Positions 15,134 through 25,200 of a DNA stretch of 64,000 nucleotides are shown piece after piece. Source of the stretch: Bacteroidales bacterium UBA5833 (GTDB lineage: Bacteria > Bacteroidota > Bacteroidia > Bacteroidales > Lentimicrobiaceae). Each line of letters starts with the position of its first letter. The stretch's first letter is position 1. The notes below the pieces were generated by a model, which had not been told where the DNA came from, did not search any database, and was given only the letters and a program-made list of their open reading frames with translations. The stretch is from the NCBI GenBank assembly GCA_002433025.1, contig DJGZ01000013.1, positions 1 to 64,000 on the forward strand, given 5' to 3'. The translations under genes were made by a program, and so were the position numbers.

Positions 15134-18100
15134 TCAGGGCGTGATGCTGCTCACAAATCCCGCCGCATTGTTGTCAATAATGGTCATATCGCCGGTATCC
15201 ACGGTGCCATCTCCGTTTACATCGGTTGCCAGATAGCCGGTAGCAAAAGCGGAAGCATCATTATCCACCGGGGTCATATCGGCGGTATCCACCGAGCCGT
15301 CCTGATTTACGTCACCGCCGAAGATCACGAAAACCCCTCCTGTGTTTTTCAGGTTATTGCCATAGGCCTGCGAAGCCGCAGTGCTGAAATCATAGGATAT
15401 GTTGTTTCCGGTAAATGAAACCGGGCCCGAAGAAGTTGTTTCTATGCTGTTTCTGTGCCTGATGGTGATATAGTAATTACCGTTAAGCCAGTAAGGGATG
15501 GAGCTGACTGATGCCTGTCCGCCGGTGTTGACAGCCAGTTGGCTTACCGTGTATACAGTCGACTGATAACCGGAGGCATCATGAAATTCAAGCGTTACCA
15601 CATCGGCGGTGTCGCTTCCGAACCGGTCTCCCGAAACATCCTGCGCTTTGTTCATCGTGCCGCTTCCGTTATAAAGTCCTTCCAGATAAAATTTCAGATT
15701 TAAAGTCTTGTCCGGCAGATTGATAATTTCGAAAGCAAGATCAGTATACAACCATCCCTGGGGACCTGTCCAGGTGATATTCGACCAGGTGGCCGGTGCC
15801 GGCAAGGTTTTGGATGCAGCACCGCAAAGGATCGGAATCATTGAACGCATGGATTCCTGCCACCGCCAGATGGCCGGGTTGGCCGGATCTGTTGCGATAG
15901 CCCTGATATCGAGCCAGTATCTGTTGCCAGCCTCCTGCATGAAAGCCTGGGGCAGGATATATTCATAAAGGTATACCGGGCTTCCGTCAGCGCTTTGCAT
16001 CCCTGTAAACTGTTCGGTAACTGAAGAGAAAGGCACATCGAAACCCTGAATCTCCGGATCGGCCGGCCGGCAGGTACCCGAAGGATCATCAGCATGAATG
16101 CTCAGGTGGAAATGACTGATCCCGGCACCTCGTTTTTCCTGTAATGCGGCATTCAGCTCATAATTCCCCCACCAGCGGATGCCGGTAACCCTACCGCCAT
16201 TGCAAAGCCAATCATCAGCCAGAATGATGCTTTCGGTGATTCCGGAGTTGTTGATATAATCGTGGGCATGCAATCCGCTTCGACCTGCATCGGGATGTTG
16301 CTTCCATTTGAGTTCAGGATTTTCCTCGATCATCACCATATAATCCTCCACTTCCCCGTCATCTGCCGGTCCGGTATAGCTCAGCCCGGGTTGATTGCTC
16401 AGCCTGAACCTTGCAAAGGAGTGACCGGCAATCGCCCATGCAGGAACGATAAATCCTAACTCATGAGTCCCGGGTACCAGGTAGAAATCGACCAGTATGT
16501 GTTCGCCTGCCTGATCCCAGTTGCCATTCCTGTTAAAGTCTATCCAGGCGTTTATCAGCCCTCCGCCATTGACAGTGACGGTAATTTTTCCCGGTGATCC
16601 GATGCGAAGCGGCCAGTTGAAGGTTACCCCATCCTCATCATAGTTGGGGGGCGGATAAAGGATATCGTTGTCATCGCCCAGCGCCTGTGGATCGGGTTGG
16701 CCATCGGGCTCAGGATCAATGGAAGCTCCCAGCATAAAGCCGGGGACAATTTTGTGCCTTGCCCCGTTGTTTATGCCCAGTGTGGGGTAAGGCCCGTCGG
16801 GTGCATCGCCCCAGTCGAACTCTTCGGGCTGGAGTTCAATGTTCACGGCATAGTCTTCCACTTCTCCGTCAGGTGCCATTCCTGTAAATGATAGCCCGGC
16901 CAGTGAGCTGAACCTGAACCTGGCGAAGGTCTGCCCTGCCGCGAGGGCGGCGGGAACCGGGAATGATAGCTGGTTGACTCCCGGAACAAGCATAAGATCA
17001 GTAAAAATCTGCTCGCCGGGGTCTATCCAGTTTCCGTTCATGTTAAAGTCGATCCAGGCATTCAGCAAACCGTTAACGGAGGCGGTTACATTCAGCGTTG
17101 CGATCTGCCCTGAGATTAATGGGGAGGTGAAAACCACCCCATCTTCATCATCGTTGGGGGGCGGATAAAGCAGGTCGTTGTCATCGCCCAGCGCCTGTGG
17201 ATCGGGTTGGCCATCGGGCTCAGGATCAATGGAAACTCCCAGCATAAAGCCGGAAATAATTTTGTGCCTTGCCCCGTTGTTTATGCCCAGTGTGGGGTAA
17301 GGCCCGTCGGGTGCATCGCCCCAGTCGAACTCTTCGGGTTGTTGACCAATGTTGACGGCATAGTCTTCAACTTCACCATCAGGCGCATTTCCTGTAAACG
17401 AAAGCCCTTGTACAGTGCTGAAGCGGAACCTGGCATAGGTCTGTCCCGTTAAGGCTGCGGGAGGTATCAGCATCACAAGGGGGTTGGCCCCGGCAGGGAT
17501 CAGGATATCAGGGAAAATATGTTCACCCGGATCGAGCCAGGAACCGTTATGATTAAAGTCGAACCAGACATTCAGGAAGCCCTGAACAGATACAGTAACA
17601 TTGATATTAGCCGGCTGGCCCGGAATAAGTGGGCCCTGGAAAACCACCCCGTCTTCATCATCATTGGGCGGCGGAAACATCAGATCGCTATCATCGCCCA
17701 GGCTCATGGGGTCAGGTTGTCCGTCGGGTTCTGAATCAATAGATACGCCCATAATGATTCCCGGCACGATCAGGTGTCTGGCTCCGTTGCTACTGTTTAA
17801 GGTCGGGTAAGGACCGTCCGGCGCATCGCCCCAGTCGTATGCGTCCTGTCCTGAGCCAGATATTAATACCTGATAGTCTTCGACCTCTCCGGGGCCACCA
17901 TTGCCATAGAAAAGGATTCCTCCGGAAGTATTGAATCTGAATCGCGCAAAAGTCTGACCAGGAACGGCAACCGGAGGAACAGGGAATGTCAGATTGTTGA
18001 CGCCGGCGTTCAGTTGTATATTCTGAAAGATAAATTCTCCCTGGTCTGCCCAGACATTTAACCCGTTAAAGTCTATCCAGGCATTCAACCAGCCGGCTAC

Positions 18101-19810
18101 AGAAGCTGTTACCTGTACCGAGGCAGTCTGACCGGGAATCAGCTGACTGGTAAAAATAACCCCGTCATCATCATTGTTGCCGTCATTATCATCGCCGGAA
18201 GCTGTTGCGTTGGGTTGTCCGTTATTCTCAGCATCAACCGAATAACCCAGGTAGGTGATGCCATCCATCAGGTGATAAGCGCCATTGTTTGACGAGAGCG
18301 TCGGATAGGGCAGATCGGGGGCGTCTCCCCAGTCGTAGTAAGTTTGAGGTGGTGGAAAATTAATGATGGCTGCCTGGATATCAGGCCTCGGGCCGATATT
18401 GCCGGAAGGTCCGGATACCTGCGACGTGCCGTAGGTGGCAAGGTGCGACCGCATAAATGAAGGGGTAGGAGGTACAGTAGAAATATTTGCATTGTAATAG
18501 CCCAGTGCACAGGCCAGGGCGCCCGCAACGATGGGCGAAGCGCTGGAAGTGCCGCTGAAATCGGATCGGTAATAATAGTTGGGCCCTTCGCTGCTGTAAT
18601 AAGTGCCGTAACCTGTCGTGAACACATTCTCGCCCCAGCCCTGCAAATCGAAACGGGGGCCATAGCTTGAAAAACTGAGCCGTTGCAGGTTGTTTGTAGT
18701 GGATGCCCCTCCGGCTCCGACAATGATAGCCCCTGAGTTGCCATACCACTGAAGATTCTGGGTATTGACATTGCCGTTGCCTCCGGCTTCAACAACGTGA
18801 ATTCCGTTGGCAATGGCGGTTACAATGGCGGCATACACGCCGTTATAGCTTTGTTGGTTGGGAGAATAGTCGGTCCACCATTCAATCGGGATGAAATTCT
18901 GCGTTCCTGAGGTGTATTCCCATTGCTGTTCAAGTAAGATGATGTCTCCGGCGGAAAAAGCGGCGATTGCATAGGTGATGGCTCCCGGTATATCCCAGCC
19001 TATGCCTGAGGTCCAGTAAGTTCCGCAGGTCTTCAGGGTCGCTCCGTAGCAGATACCGGTAGTCCCCCAGCCATTGTTATCGGAAACCAGCTCGCCTATC
19101 ACGGCTGTTCCGTGATTATTGTCGTTAAACGGATCGGAAATGGCGTTGGGGTTGATCTGTGAGCCGGGTGCCTGGGTGAGGTCGGCATGATTGTAATTCC
19201 AGCTGTATTCAAGATCGCATACAATCACTCCTGCCCCTGTCCCTCCGGTTTGAGTCCATGCGTAAAGGGCATTTACTCCGGAAGGATTGTTTGAAGCGGC
19301 ATTCAGGTATCCTTGTTGAGACTGGTAACTGCCCGGCGGCAGTGCCGGAAGTGGCATAGGTTTGGGTACCGGACGGGCAAGGTAAATGCCCGGCAGGGAT
19401 TCCAGTGCTGCTGCCAGCGACCATATATCAGTCCCTCTGGGAATTTTCAGCCTGAAGATGTTGTTCAGGTTATAAAGGTCCTCTCCGGTCCGCTGTTCAC
19501 CGTTGGTTTCCCATTGATCGAGCAGGGGTTCGGGAAGGTCGGTCATCCTGTGCCACTGATGCCAGGAAAGCACTCCGAGAATTGGCGTAACGCCTTCCAA
19601 TGCATTGGTTTCAAGGTCGATAAGTGAGTTGTTGCGCATCCTTACCCTGGAGTGCCGGTCAAACAGCACTTCAATCCACTCCTCTTCACAGGCATATCCC
19701 GGAATTGAGGCAGACGATTTCTCTTGCCCGCTGATTTGGGCCGTTAAGGGATTGCTTATCGCGTAATCCATCAGAATGCAAAAAATCAGCAGATAATGAA
19801 TTCTTTTCAT
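15134..19810 (-). CDS. Secreted subtilisin-like (S8) peptidase with GEVED repeats and dockerin-like tail
   Basis: Exported protein of 1558 residues with a signal peptide at 1-24. The S8 catalytic domain (about 185-485) has Asp199 (IVCDLEY), His233 (NNHGTAVIGE), oxyanion Asn345 (EAGGNGN) and Ser422 (SGTSSASP). Four GEVED-type beta repeats of about 165 residues follow (490-1160), each starting DWGDAPD and ending GEVEDY. Repeats three and four are nearly identical in DNA. A region at 1165-1365 starts KWKQHPD and contains ILADDWLC; I cannot place it firmly. The last 190 residues are the shared module: EGLYNGSGTM ... HRNSIETT, then calcium loops DVNQDGSVDTADM and DVNGDGTVDTGDM. There is no T9SS type-A tail. 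Likely a surface protease or adhesin. Confidence 0.9.
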   Translation of the reverse strand: MKRIHYLLIFCILMDYAISNPLTAQISGQEKSSASIPGYACEEEWIEVLFDRHSRVRMRNNSLIDLETNALEGVTPILGVLSWHQWHRMTDLPEPLLDQWETNGEQRTGEDLYNLNNIFRLKIPRGTDIWSLAAALESLPGIYLARPVPKPMPLPALPPGSYQSQQGYLNAASNNPSGVNALYAWTQTGGTGAGVIVCDLEYSWNYNHADLTQAPGSQINPNAISDPFNDNNHGTAVIGELVSDNNGWGTTGICYGATLKTCGTYWTSGIGWDIPGAITYAIAAFSAGDIILLEQQWEYTSGTQNFIPIEWWTDYSPNQQSYNGVYAAIVTAIANGIHVVEAGGNGNVNTQNLQWYGNSGAIIVGAGGASTTNNLQRLSFSSYGPRFDLQGWGENVFTTGYGTYYSSEGPNYYYRSDFSGTSSASPIVAGALACALGYYNANISTVPPTPSFMRSHLATYGTSQVSGPSGNIGPRPDIQAAIINFPPPQTYYDWGDAPDLPYPTLSSNNGAYHLMDGITYLGYSVDAENNGQPNATASGDDNDGNNDDDGVIFTSQLIPGQTASVQVTASVAGWLNAWIDFNGLNVWADQGEFIFQNIQLNAGVNNLTFPVPPVAVPGQTFARFRFNTSGGILFYGNGGPGEVEDYQVLISGSGQDAYDWGDAPDGPYPTLNSSNGARHLIVPGIIMGVSIDSEPDGQPDPMSLGDDSDLMFPPPNDDEDGVVFQGPLIPGQPANINVTVSVQGFLNVWFDFNHNGSWLDPGEHIFPDILIPAGANPLVMLIPPAALTGQTYARFRFSTVQGLSFTGNAPDGEVEDYAVNIGQQPEEFDWGDAPDGPYPTLGINNGARHKIISGFMLGVSIDPEPDGQPDPQALGDDNDLLYPPPNDDEDGVVFTSPLISGQIATLNVTASVNGLLNAWIDFNMNGNWIDPGEQIFTDLMLVPGVNQLSFPVPAALAAGQTFARFRFSSLAGLSFTGMAPDGEVEDYAVNIELQPEEFDWGDAPDGPYPTLGINNGARHKIVPGFMLGASIDPEPDGQPDPQALGDDNDILYPPPNYDEDGVTFNWPLRIGSPGKITVTVNGGGLINAWIDFNRNGNWDQAGEHILVDFYLVPGTHELGFIVPAWAIAGHSFARFRLSNQPGLSYTGPADDGEVEDYMVMIEENPELKWKQHPDAGRSGLHAHDYINNSGITESIILADDWLCNGGRVTGIRWWGNYELNAALQEKRGAGISHFHLSIHADDPSGTCRPADPEIQGFDVPFSSVTEQFTGMQSADGSPVYLYEYILPQAFMQEAGNRYWLDIRAIATDPANPAIWRWQESMRSMIPILCGAASKTLPAPATWSNITWTGPQGWLYTDLAFEIINLPDKTLNLKFYLEGLYNGSGTMNKAQDVSGDRFGSDTADVVTLEFHDASGYQSTVYTVSQLAVNTGGQASVSSIPYWLNGNYYITIRHRNSIETTSSGPVSFTGNNISYDFSTAASQAYGNNLKNTGGVFVIFGGDVNQDGSVDTADMTPVDNDASAFATGYLATDVNGDGTVDTGDMTIIDNNAAGFVSSITP
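15137..15315 (-). repeat. Shared dockerin-loop coding repeat, copy 1
   Basis: About 180 bp encoding the terminal calcium loops; almost identical in DNA to 22224-22405, 31125-31310 and 35385-35570. Confidence 0.8.
16640..17345 (-). repeat. Near-identical GEVED repeat DNA inside the subtilase gene
   Basis: About 190 bp at roughly 16645-16835 recurs at 17155-17345 with only scattered differences, including shared synonymous positions. The two neighbouring repeats (17650-17860 and 18165-18345) are clearly more diverged. This points to recent duplication or conversion between adjacent modules. Confidence 0.75.
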
Positions 19811-20238
19811 AAAACACTGATTTATTAGTAAATAATATTGTGACTAAATGGGAATCCGGGTTAAAAGCATACCCTGATTTAAAGCAGAAATGTCGTAGAA
19901 GTAATTGCTCAGGTAAGAATTTGCCGTACAACTGTTTTATTTAATGTAACCTCTGGAAATTTGAACGGGAGGGATGAGCTTGCTTAGCAGGCAATTCAGG
20001 ATAATCCAAAGGTATGTGCACTTATCGGAAGCTGGCAGAAATAATATCTCCTTAACCGGAGATCAGTGTTTGTTTGGTCAGGCAATTCTTATTACCTGTA
20101 AATATACAATATATTCAGATGAATTGCAATAGTGTTCAGGCGATTTTCAGATCAGCTGTGAAAAGGTGATGTTTCCTGGAAAGAACAACTATTCTCAACA
20201 AAAAAACAAGCTGAACAAGTCAGGCTGCCCATATCAAC
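19811..20238. other. Non-coding gap upstream of the subtilase gene
   Basis: About 430 bp of AT-rich DNA without a credible gene. It holds a possible promoter element for the subtilase gene (20007-20014, minus strand TACCTTTG), implying a leader of nearly 200 nt. An imperfect hairpin with a T7 run near 20196-20227 may end the downstream hydrolase transcript. Confidence 0.5.
20007..20014 (-). promoter_or_regulatory. Possible -7 element for the subtilase gene
   Basis: Minus strand TACCTTTG, 197 bp before the ATG; weak because of distance. Confidence 0.3.
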
Positions 20239-22068
20239 TCAGGGAAGTGCTGCATTTATAAATGCTGCGGCGTTATTGTCGATCAGGGTCATATCGGCAA
20301 TATCGGTGTTGCCATCCCCGTTTACATCGGTCGGCAGATATCCGGCTGTAAATGTCAGGGCTGCATTTTCTGCCTGAGTCATATCAGCGGTGTCAATGTA
20401 GCCGTCCTGATTCACATCGCCCGAATAGATCAGTCCCAGCCCGTCGGCAGCCACAAGGAGGTTGGCCCCGAAAACATTGCCGGGGTCAGTAAAATCAAGG
20501 GTTATCTCATTGCTGAGCAGAGATACGGGAGCCGATGAGGTGATCTCTATGCTGTTGCGGTGCTTTACCGTAATATAGCAACTTTGCTGCAGGTCGGCGG
20601 GAATCATAACCTGGGCCAGACCAGCCGTAGTGAGTGCTGTATTTTCAATGATATGAACGGGGGTTCCGTAACCGGAGACTGTATGAAACTCCACAGTGAT
20701 CAGATCGGCAATATTACCTGAATACTGATCGCCGGAAGCATTGCGGGCTTTTCGCATCGTTCCTTCCGGTTGATATAAGCCTTGCAGAAGCAGGTTCAGT
20801 GTCAGAGTCTTATTTTCGGGCCAGGTGTTAGTTTCGGCAGGTATACCCGGTGAATAAGTGAAAGCACCGTTAAAGGAAAATGCCATATACCGGTATAAGG
20901 CTGCGGGGGTGAGCCCTGAATGGAGATAACTGCTTCCATGACCAGCATAAAGCACTACACCGCCTCCCGGGATGGTCATACCGGGCTGATAAACGGTTCC
21001 GTGGGTCGGGCCGCCAAACAAGCCATCTGGTGCGTAGCACAGCAATACAGGCTGGCCGGGAATGTTGGGAGTCCAGGAGATTTCAACCAGGTTGCTGCCG
21101 GTAGCCATGGCGCTGAGGTTCAGCGGCGGGGCAATCTGATCGCACAAGATGCAGTTCTTCAGCCACGTAACTTCAGGGTCAACCCTCAGGGTGGAGTCAA
21201 ACACTTCGCCGGCTGTTTCGTCTCCCTTCAGTATTGACTGAAGCCAGGGGATCAGGTAACGGTTGATTACCAGGTGTTGCTGTGCCCGGCTGATGGCTGG
21301 CGACGGGCTGCAGGTTGCTTCACCGAAAGCGCAGTAAAAGTTGTACTCCGCCATTTGGCAGTGGCTGCCACCGGTAATGCTGATGTAGGTTTTACATGCG
21401 CTCTGCAGTGCATTGTACATGGGAATCTGGTGATCAGGCGGCGGGGTGACGCAATCGTTGCCCCCGGCCAGCAACAGGGCGGGAATGGATAGCGATGCGG
21501 CAGCATTGATGGCCGATGGCGAGGTTTCGGCAGCCGCCAGCGTGGCGATGGCTTTGATGGATGCAGACTGTTGGGCGGCCAGAAATGCTGCCCCGCCGCC
21601 CATGCTGTGGCCCATCACACAATTCATGCTGTCGATGCGCTGATAAAACAGCGAAGCGCTGCTTTGCCCCAGCGCCTGCATCTGCACCGCCACAAATGCC
21701 AGATCGGTGGCAAAGGCGCTGTGCGAGGGGAGCAGTGAACCTTCCGTTTTCGGGAATGCCAGGATAAAGCCCTGCGGCGCGAGCGCTGTCCATATATTCT
21801 CATAGGCGCTCCAGGTCATGGTAAACCCGTGGCCGAAAACCAGTACCGGAAAGCGGTCCTGAACAGCCAGAGTGACCGGAACATTGCTGCCCGCCACATC
21901 GGCAGGATAATAGATTTCGGTGGCGATGCTGCGGTTGCTCCGCGCCGGATCGTTAAAAGTAACGCTTGTGTGACCGGTCTGAAACGGTTGTGCAATACCT
22001 GTGAGCGGTGTGCCGATGGCCAGGGCTGCAACAAAGTATTTCCATCTGGCGATACTGAACGGTTTCAT
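20239..22068 (-). CDS. Secreted alpha/beta hydrolase with dockerin-like tail
   Basis: Exported protein of 609 residues starting MKPFSIARWKYF. A signal peptide ends near GIAQ. The alpha/beta hydrolase domain (about 30-320) resembles chlorophyllase/cutinase-type esterases. Its triad is readable: Ser155 in GHSMGGGAAF, Asp205 in LLAGGNDC and His236 in TGGSHCQ. A fibronectin-like domain (about 322-420) and the shared 190-residue module follow, with EGLYQPEGTM-like EF and the loops DVNQDGYIDTADM and DVNGDGNTDIADM. This copy of the tail is the most diverged of the five. The open frame runs up to 22209, but the upstream part overlaps the terminator of the next gene. A TATATTTG element and an AAGGAG site (22073-22078) support the ATG at 22068. 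Substrate unknown. Confidence 0.88.
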   Translation of the reverse strand: MKPFSIARWKYFVAALAIGTPLTGIAQPFQTGHTSVTFNDPARSNRSIATEIYYPADVAGSNVPVTLAVQDRFPVLVFGHGFTMTWSAYENIWTALAPQGFILAFPKTEGSLLPSHSAFATDLAFVAVQMQALGQSSASLFYQRIDSMNCVMGHSMGGGAAFLAAQQSASIKAIATLAAAETSPSAINAAASLSIPALLLAGGNDCVTPPPDHQIPMYNALQSACKTYISITGGSHCQMAEYNFYCAFGEATCSPSPAISRAQQHLVINRYLIPWLQSILKGDETAGEVFDSTLRVDPEVTWLKNCILCDQIAPPLNLSAMATGSNLVEISWTPNIPGQPVLLCYAPDGLFGGPTHGTVYQPGMTIPGGGVVLYAGHGSSYLHSGLTPAALYRYMAFSFNGAFTYSPGIPAETNTWPENKTLTLNLLLQGLYQPEGTMRKARNASGDQYSGNIADLITVEFHTVSGYGTPVHIIENTALTTAGLAQVMIPADLQQSCYITVKHRNSIEITSSAPVSLLSNEITLDFTDPGNVFGANLLVAADGLGLIYSGDVNQDGYIDTADMTQAENAALTFTAGYLPTDVNGDGNTDIADMTLIDNNAAAFINAALP

Positions 22069-22082
22069 GGGACTCCTTTGCT

Positions 22083-22090
22083 CAAATATA
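22083..22090 (-). promoter_or_regulatory. Candidate -7 element for the hydrolase gene
   Basis: Minus strand TATATTTG located 15 bp before the ATG at 22068. With AAGGAG between them it decides the start, although the leader would be only about 10 nt. Confidence 0.5.
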
Positions 22091-22153
22091 CGCATAAATG
22101 CCTGATTTTGCGAATTATTACTGTTTTTCAATGTGACAGCATGCGTCTGAAAC

Positions 22154-22190
22154 AAAAAGCCCCCGGTTGATTCAGTGGCAACCGGGAGCT
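22154..22190 (-). terminator. Terminator after the large BNR/beta-helix gene
   Basis: Minus-strand stem AGCTCCCGGTTG/CAACCGGGGGCT (one mismatch) around a 9-nt loop, followed by T5. It is 28 bp past the stop at 22218. Confidence 0.8.
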
Positions 22191-22217
22191 TTCGCAGCAA
22201 TAACGGCAACAGCCGTT

Positions 22218-25200
22218 TCAGGGAGTGATGCTGCTCACAAAGGCCGCGGCATTGTTGTCAATGATGGTCATATCCCCGGTATCCACCGTGCCGTCACCGT
22301 TTACATCGGTTGCCAGGTAGCCGGTAGCAAAGCCGGAAGCATCGTTATCCACCGGTGTCATATCGGCGGTGTCCACCGCGCCGTCCTGATTTACATCACC
22401 GCCGTAAATCACATACCTGCCGTCAATCATCATCAGCAGGTTGCCCCCGAATGCCTTTGAAGGATGATCGAGGTTGAACGCAACGCTGCTGTTGCTGAAC
22501 GAAACAGGTGCAGCGGTTGTAGTGGGAAGGCTGTTACGGTGGCGGATGGTGATGTAGTACGAACCGCTGAATGAGCCGGGAACGGTAATAACGGCCTGGC
22601 CGTTAATCCCCAGGTTCACCGGCGGTGAGGTATAAACGATGTTGCCGTAGCCGGAGGCATCGTGAAGCTCAATCAAGACCTGATCAGCGATACCGGTGCT
22701 GAAATGCGGTCCGTTTTCATCGGATGCCTGCCGCATGGTATTTGATCCGTTATACAGCCCTTCGAGGAAAACCTCCAGTATAAGCGTTGTTTCAGTTGGT
22801 TCATTGTTAAATTCATCTGCTCCGATATCAGGCGTTGTAGGTGAACGCGGATCACCATCTATATCGGTTGAAACGGCAGGGAAAGGCGTGCCGAGGTTGT
22901 CGAAAGCCGGGTTGGTGCAGTGCAGGTCGGTGTTGCTCACAAAGCCGGGGTTTAAAGAAACGGAATTCATATCAAGTCCCGTTAGGGACCTCCAGGAGGA
23001 CATGTCGGGATAAGGTACCTGATCAACGGAAAACATGGCCGGGCCATTAGTAACCAGGTTGTTATAATCCATCTCCGTAATAAATTCCGGATTTTCAAGG
23101 TAGTTGGTGTATGTAAAACAGAACCCGCCCGCCTGATTGACCAGAATGTTATTCAGTACCGTGTTGGTGTATTCCTGAGGCGTACCTTCCCCCTGGAAGG
23201 TCAGCGCCGAGGAAATGGTGCCCGGGGTTCCGTAAATATTGATACTGTTGTGAGCAATAAGGAAATGGTTCGAGAATGCCGGAGAAACCCCATAACTTAA
23301 AAAGCTCCCTGATTCCAGGGTGATGAAATTGTTAGAAATCAGCATGGGTTGCGATGCCTCCATATTGCAGTCAAAAAGCGCTAATGCATGCTTTACTTCA
23401 GCATTACCTTCAAGCTGAATCCGGTTATGACTGATATCAGCTCCGTTAATTACATCTGAAATATACATCCCGTTTGCCCATTGTGAACTCAGGAAGCCGT
23501 TTCTAAGGTAATTTCCGGATATTTCAAGGTGGTTAATAAATCTCAGGTCAACTCCGATTTTCCGGTATCCGGTTATTTCATTGTTCCGGATCAGCAGATT
23601 GCTTACCGGTCCGGTAGTTAAGTTTGCACCTTGTATATCAATGCCGGTTGCTCCGTTGCGGATCCGGTTATTCTCAAACAGCAGGTCGCTGCCTGTAAAA
23701 TAACCGGCGTAAATCACGCCATTTTCATAACCGTAGTGTGCGTCATCGGTAAAACCTTCGATATCGTTATTAATGAATGACACTTGATTGCATCCGCTGC
23801 CTAGATGAATCACCCTGCCATAAGTATCCTCAAAATCCGAAGCGCCCAGCGTTTTCAGGTGCAGGCCATCGAAAGTAAGGTTGGTGGAGTTTTCGATCCG
23901 GATGGTGTAATTGCCGGTTTTTGTGGGTACTGCCACAATGGTGGCCGTATCGGGATGGTCGGGATGGCGGGTAAAAACAATTCCCTTATCCGATCCCGAG
24001 CTGTTAATATGGGTGAAATAGAGTTGCCCTATAAATTCTTCAGGCATCAGGTGGAAGGTCACAGGGTCGGAGATGCCGCGGGTGAGCATCGCTTCCAGGG
24101 CAGCGGCCGGGCTGGCAAAATCGCAGGCAGCACTACCGATTGTGTAGATGCCGTGCATTGCATCCGTGTAATTCACCCCTGGATCATACCATAGCACATA
24201 GTCATCGGCCGTGGTGTTGTCGCAATTGCCGTTTCCGTTATCGCAATTGATGCCGAGGGCGATATGCCAGGCGCCGTAAGTGAAGTCAAATCCCGGGATA
24301 TTTCCTGCATCCGCCGAAAAGGTTGCATCATAGAACCCGTCAACCTCAAGGGGTGGGATTTTTACAGTTCCCAGGGTAACTTCAGGCGTGCCATCCGGAG
24401 GTGAACTCTCAAGATAAACCGTAATGGATACGGAATCGGCCAGGTTATAATAACCCTGGTTGGCAAGCCTCATCCCGATATCTATCGTGGTACCGTGCAG
24501 GTTTACTGAACGCATGGTTGTATCTTCCTCTGCCAGGTTGCTGCATGCCCCCGCCATTCCTATAACGATCCCGTTATTTCCGGCCCTTAATCCTGAAGAA
24601 TTTACTGCTCCGGTTACCCTGTAGTAATAACGCTGATTGGGAACGGCCGTAAGGTCTTCATAATAATTATTGAGCGTATTGCTGTAACTGGCCAGGGTGA
24701 TGTAAACCGGATTTTCAATTATGGCGCGTTGCACCCGGTAATGGGTCGCCCCTTCGGCCGGCTGCCATGCGATCGTGACCCTGTCGGCCTGCGCACCTAT
24801 GGTGGTGCTGACAACGGGTGCGGCAATCCGGCGGTAACCGGCATCGTACGCGGCATAATTACTCACGATGTAGTTGGTGTCGCTGGCCACCCTGACGGAG
24901 TATTGATACAGGGCACCGGGAACACCTGTAGCGTCGCTGCGGCTTGTGCGGGTGACCCAGCCTGATACGGGAGCATAAGGGTCAATGGTACTGTTTCGCC
25001 TGTAAACCTTGTAATAGGATGCCCCGGTCACTGCAGTCCAGGATACGTTGGTATAACTGGTCGATGTACCATCGGAGGCCGTTACTGGTGGCGGGACAAA
25101 GTTGCGGTAACCCGCGTCTTTTGCACCGTAGCCGGTGGTTACTGTCCCTGCTGCATCCTGCGAAGCTTTGATCCAGTAATAATATTTTACCGCGGTTCCG

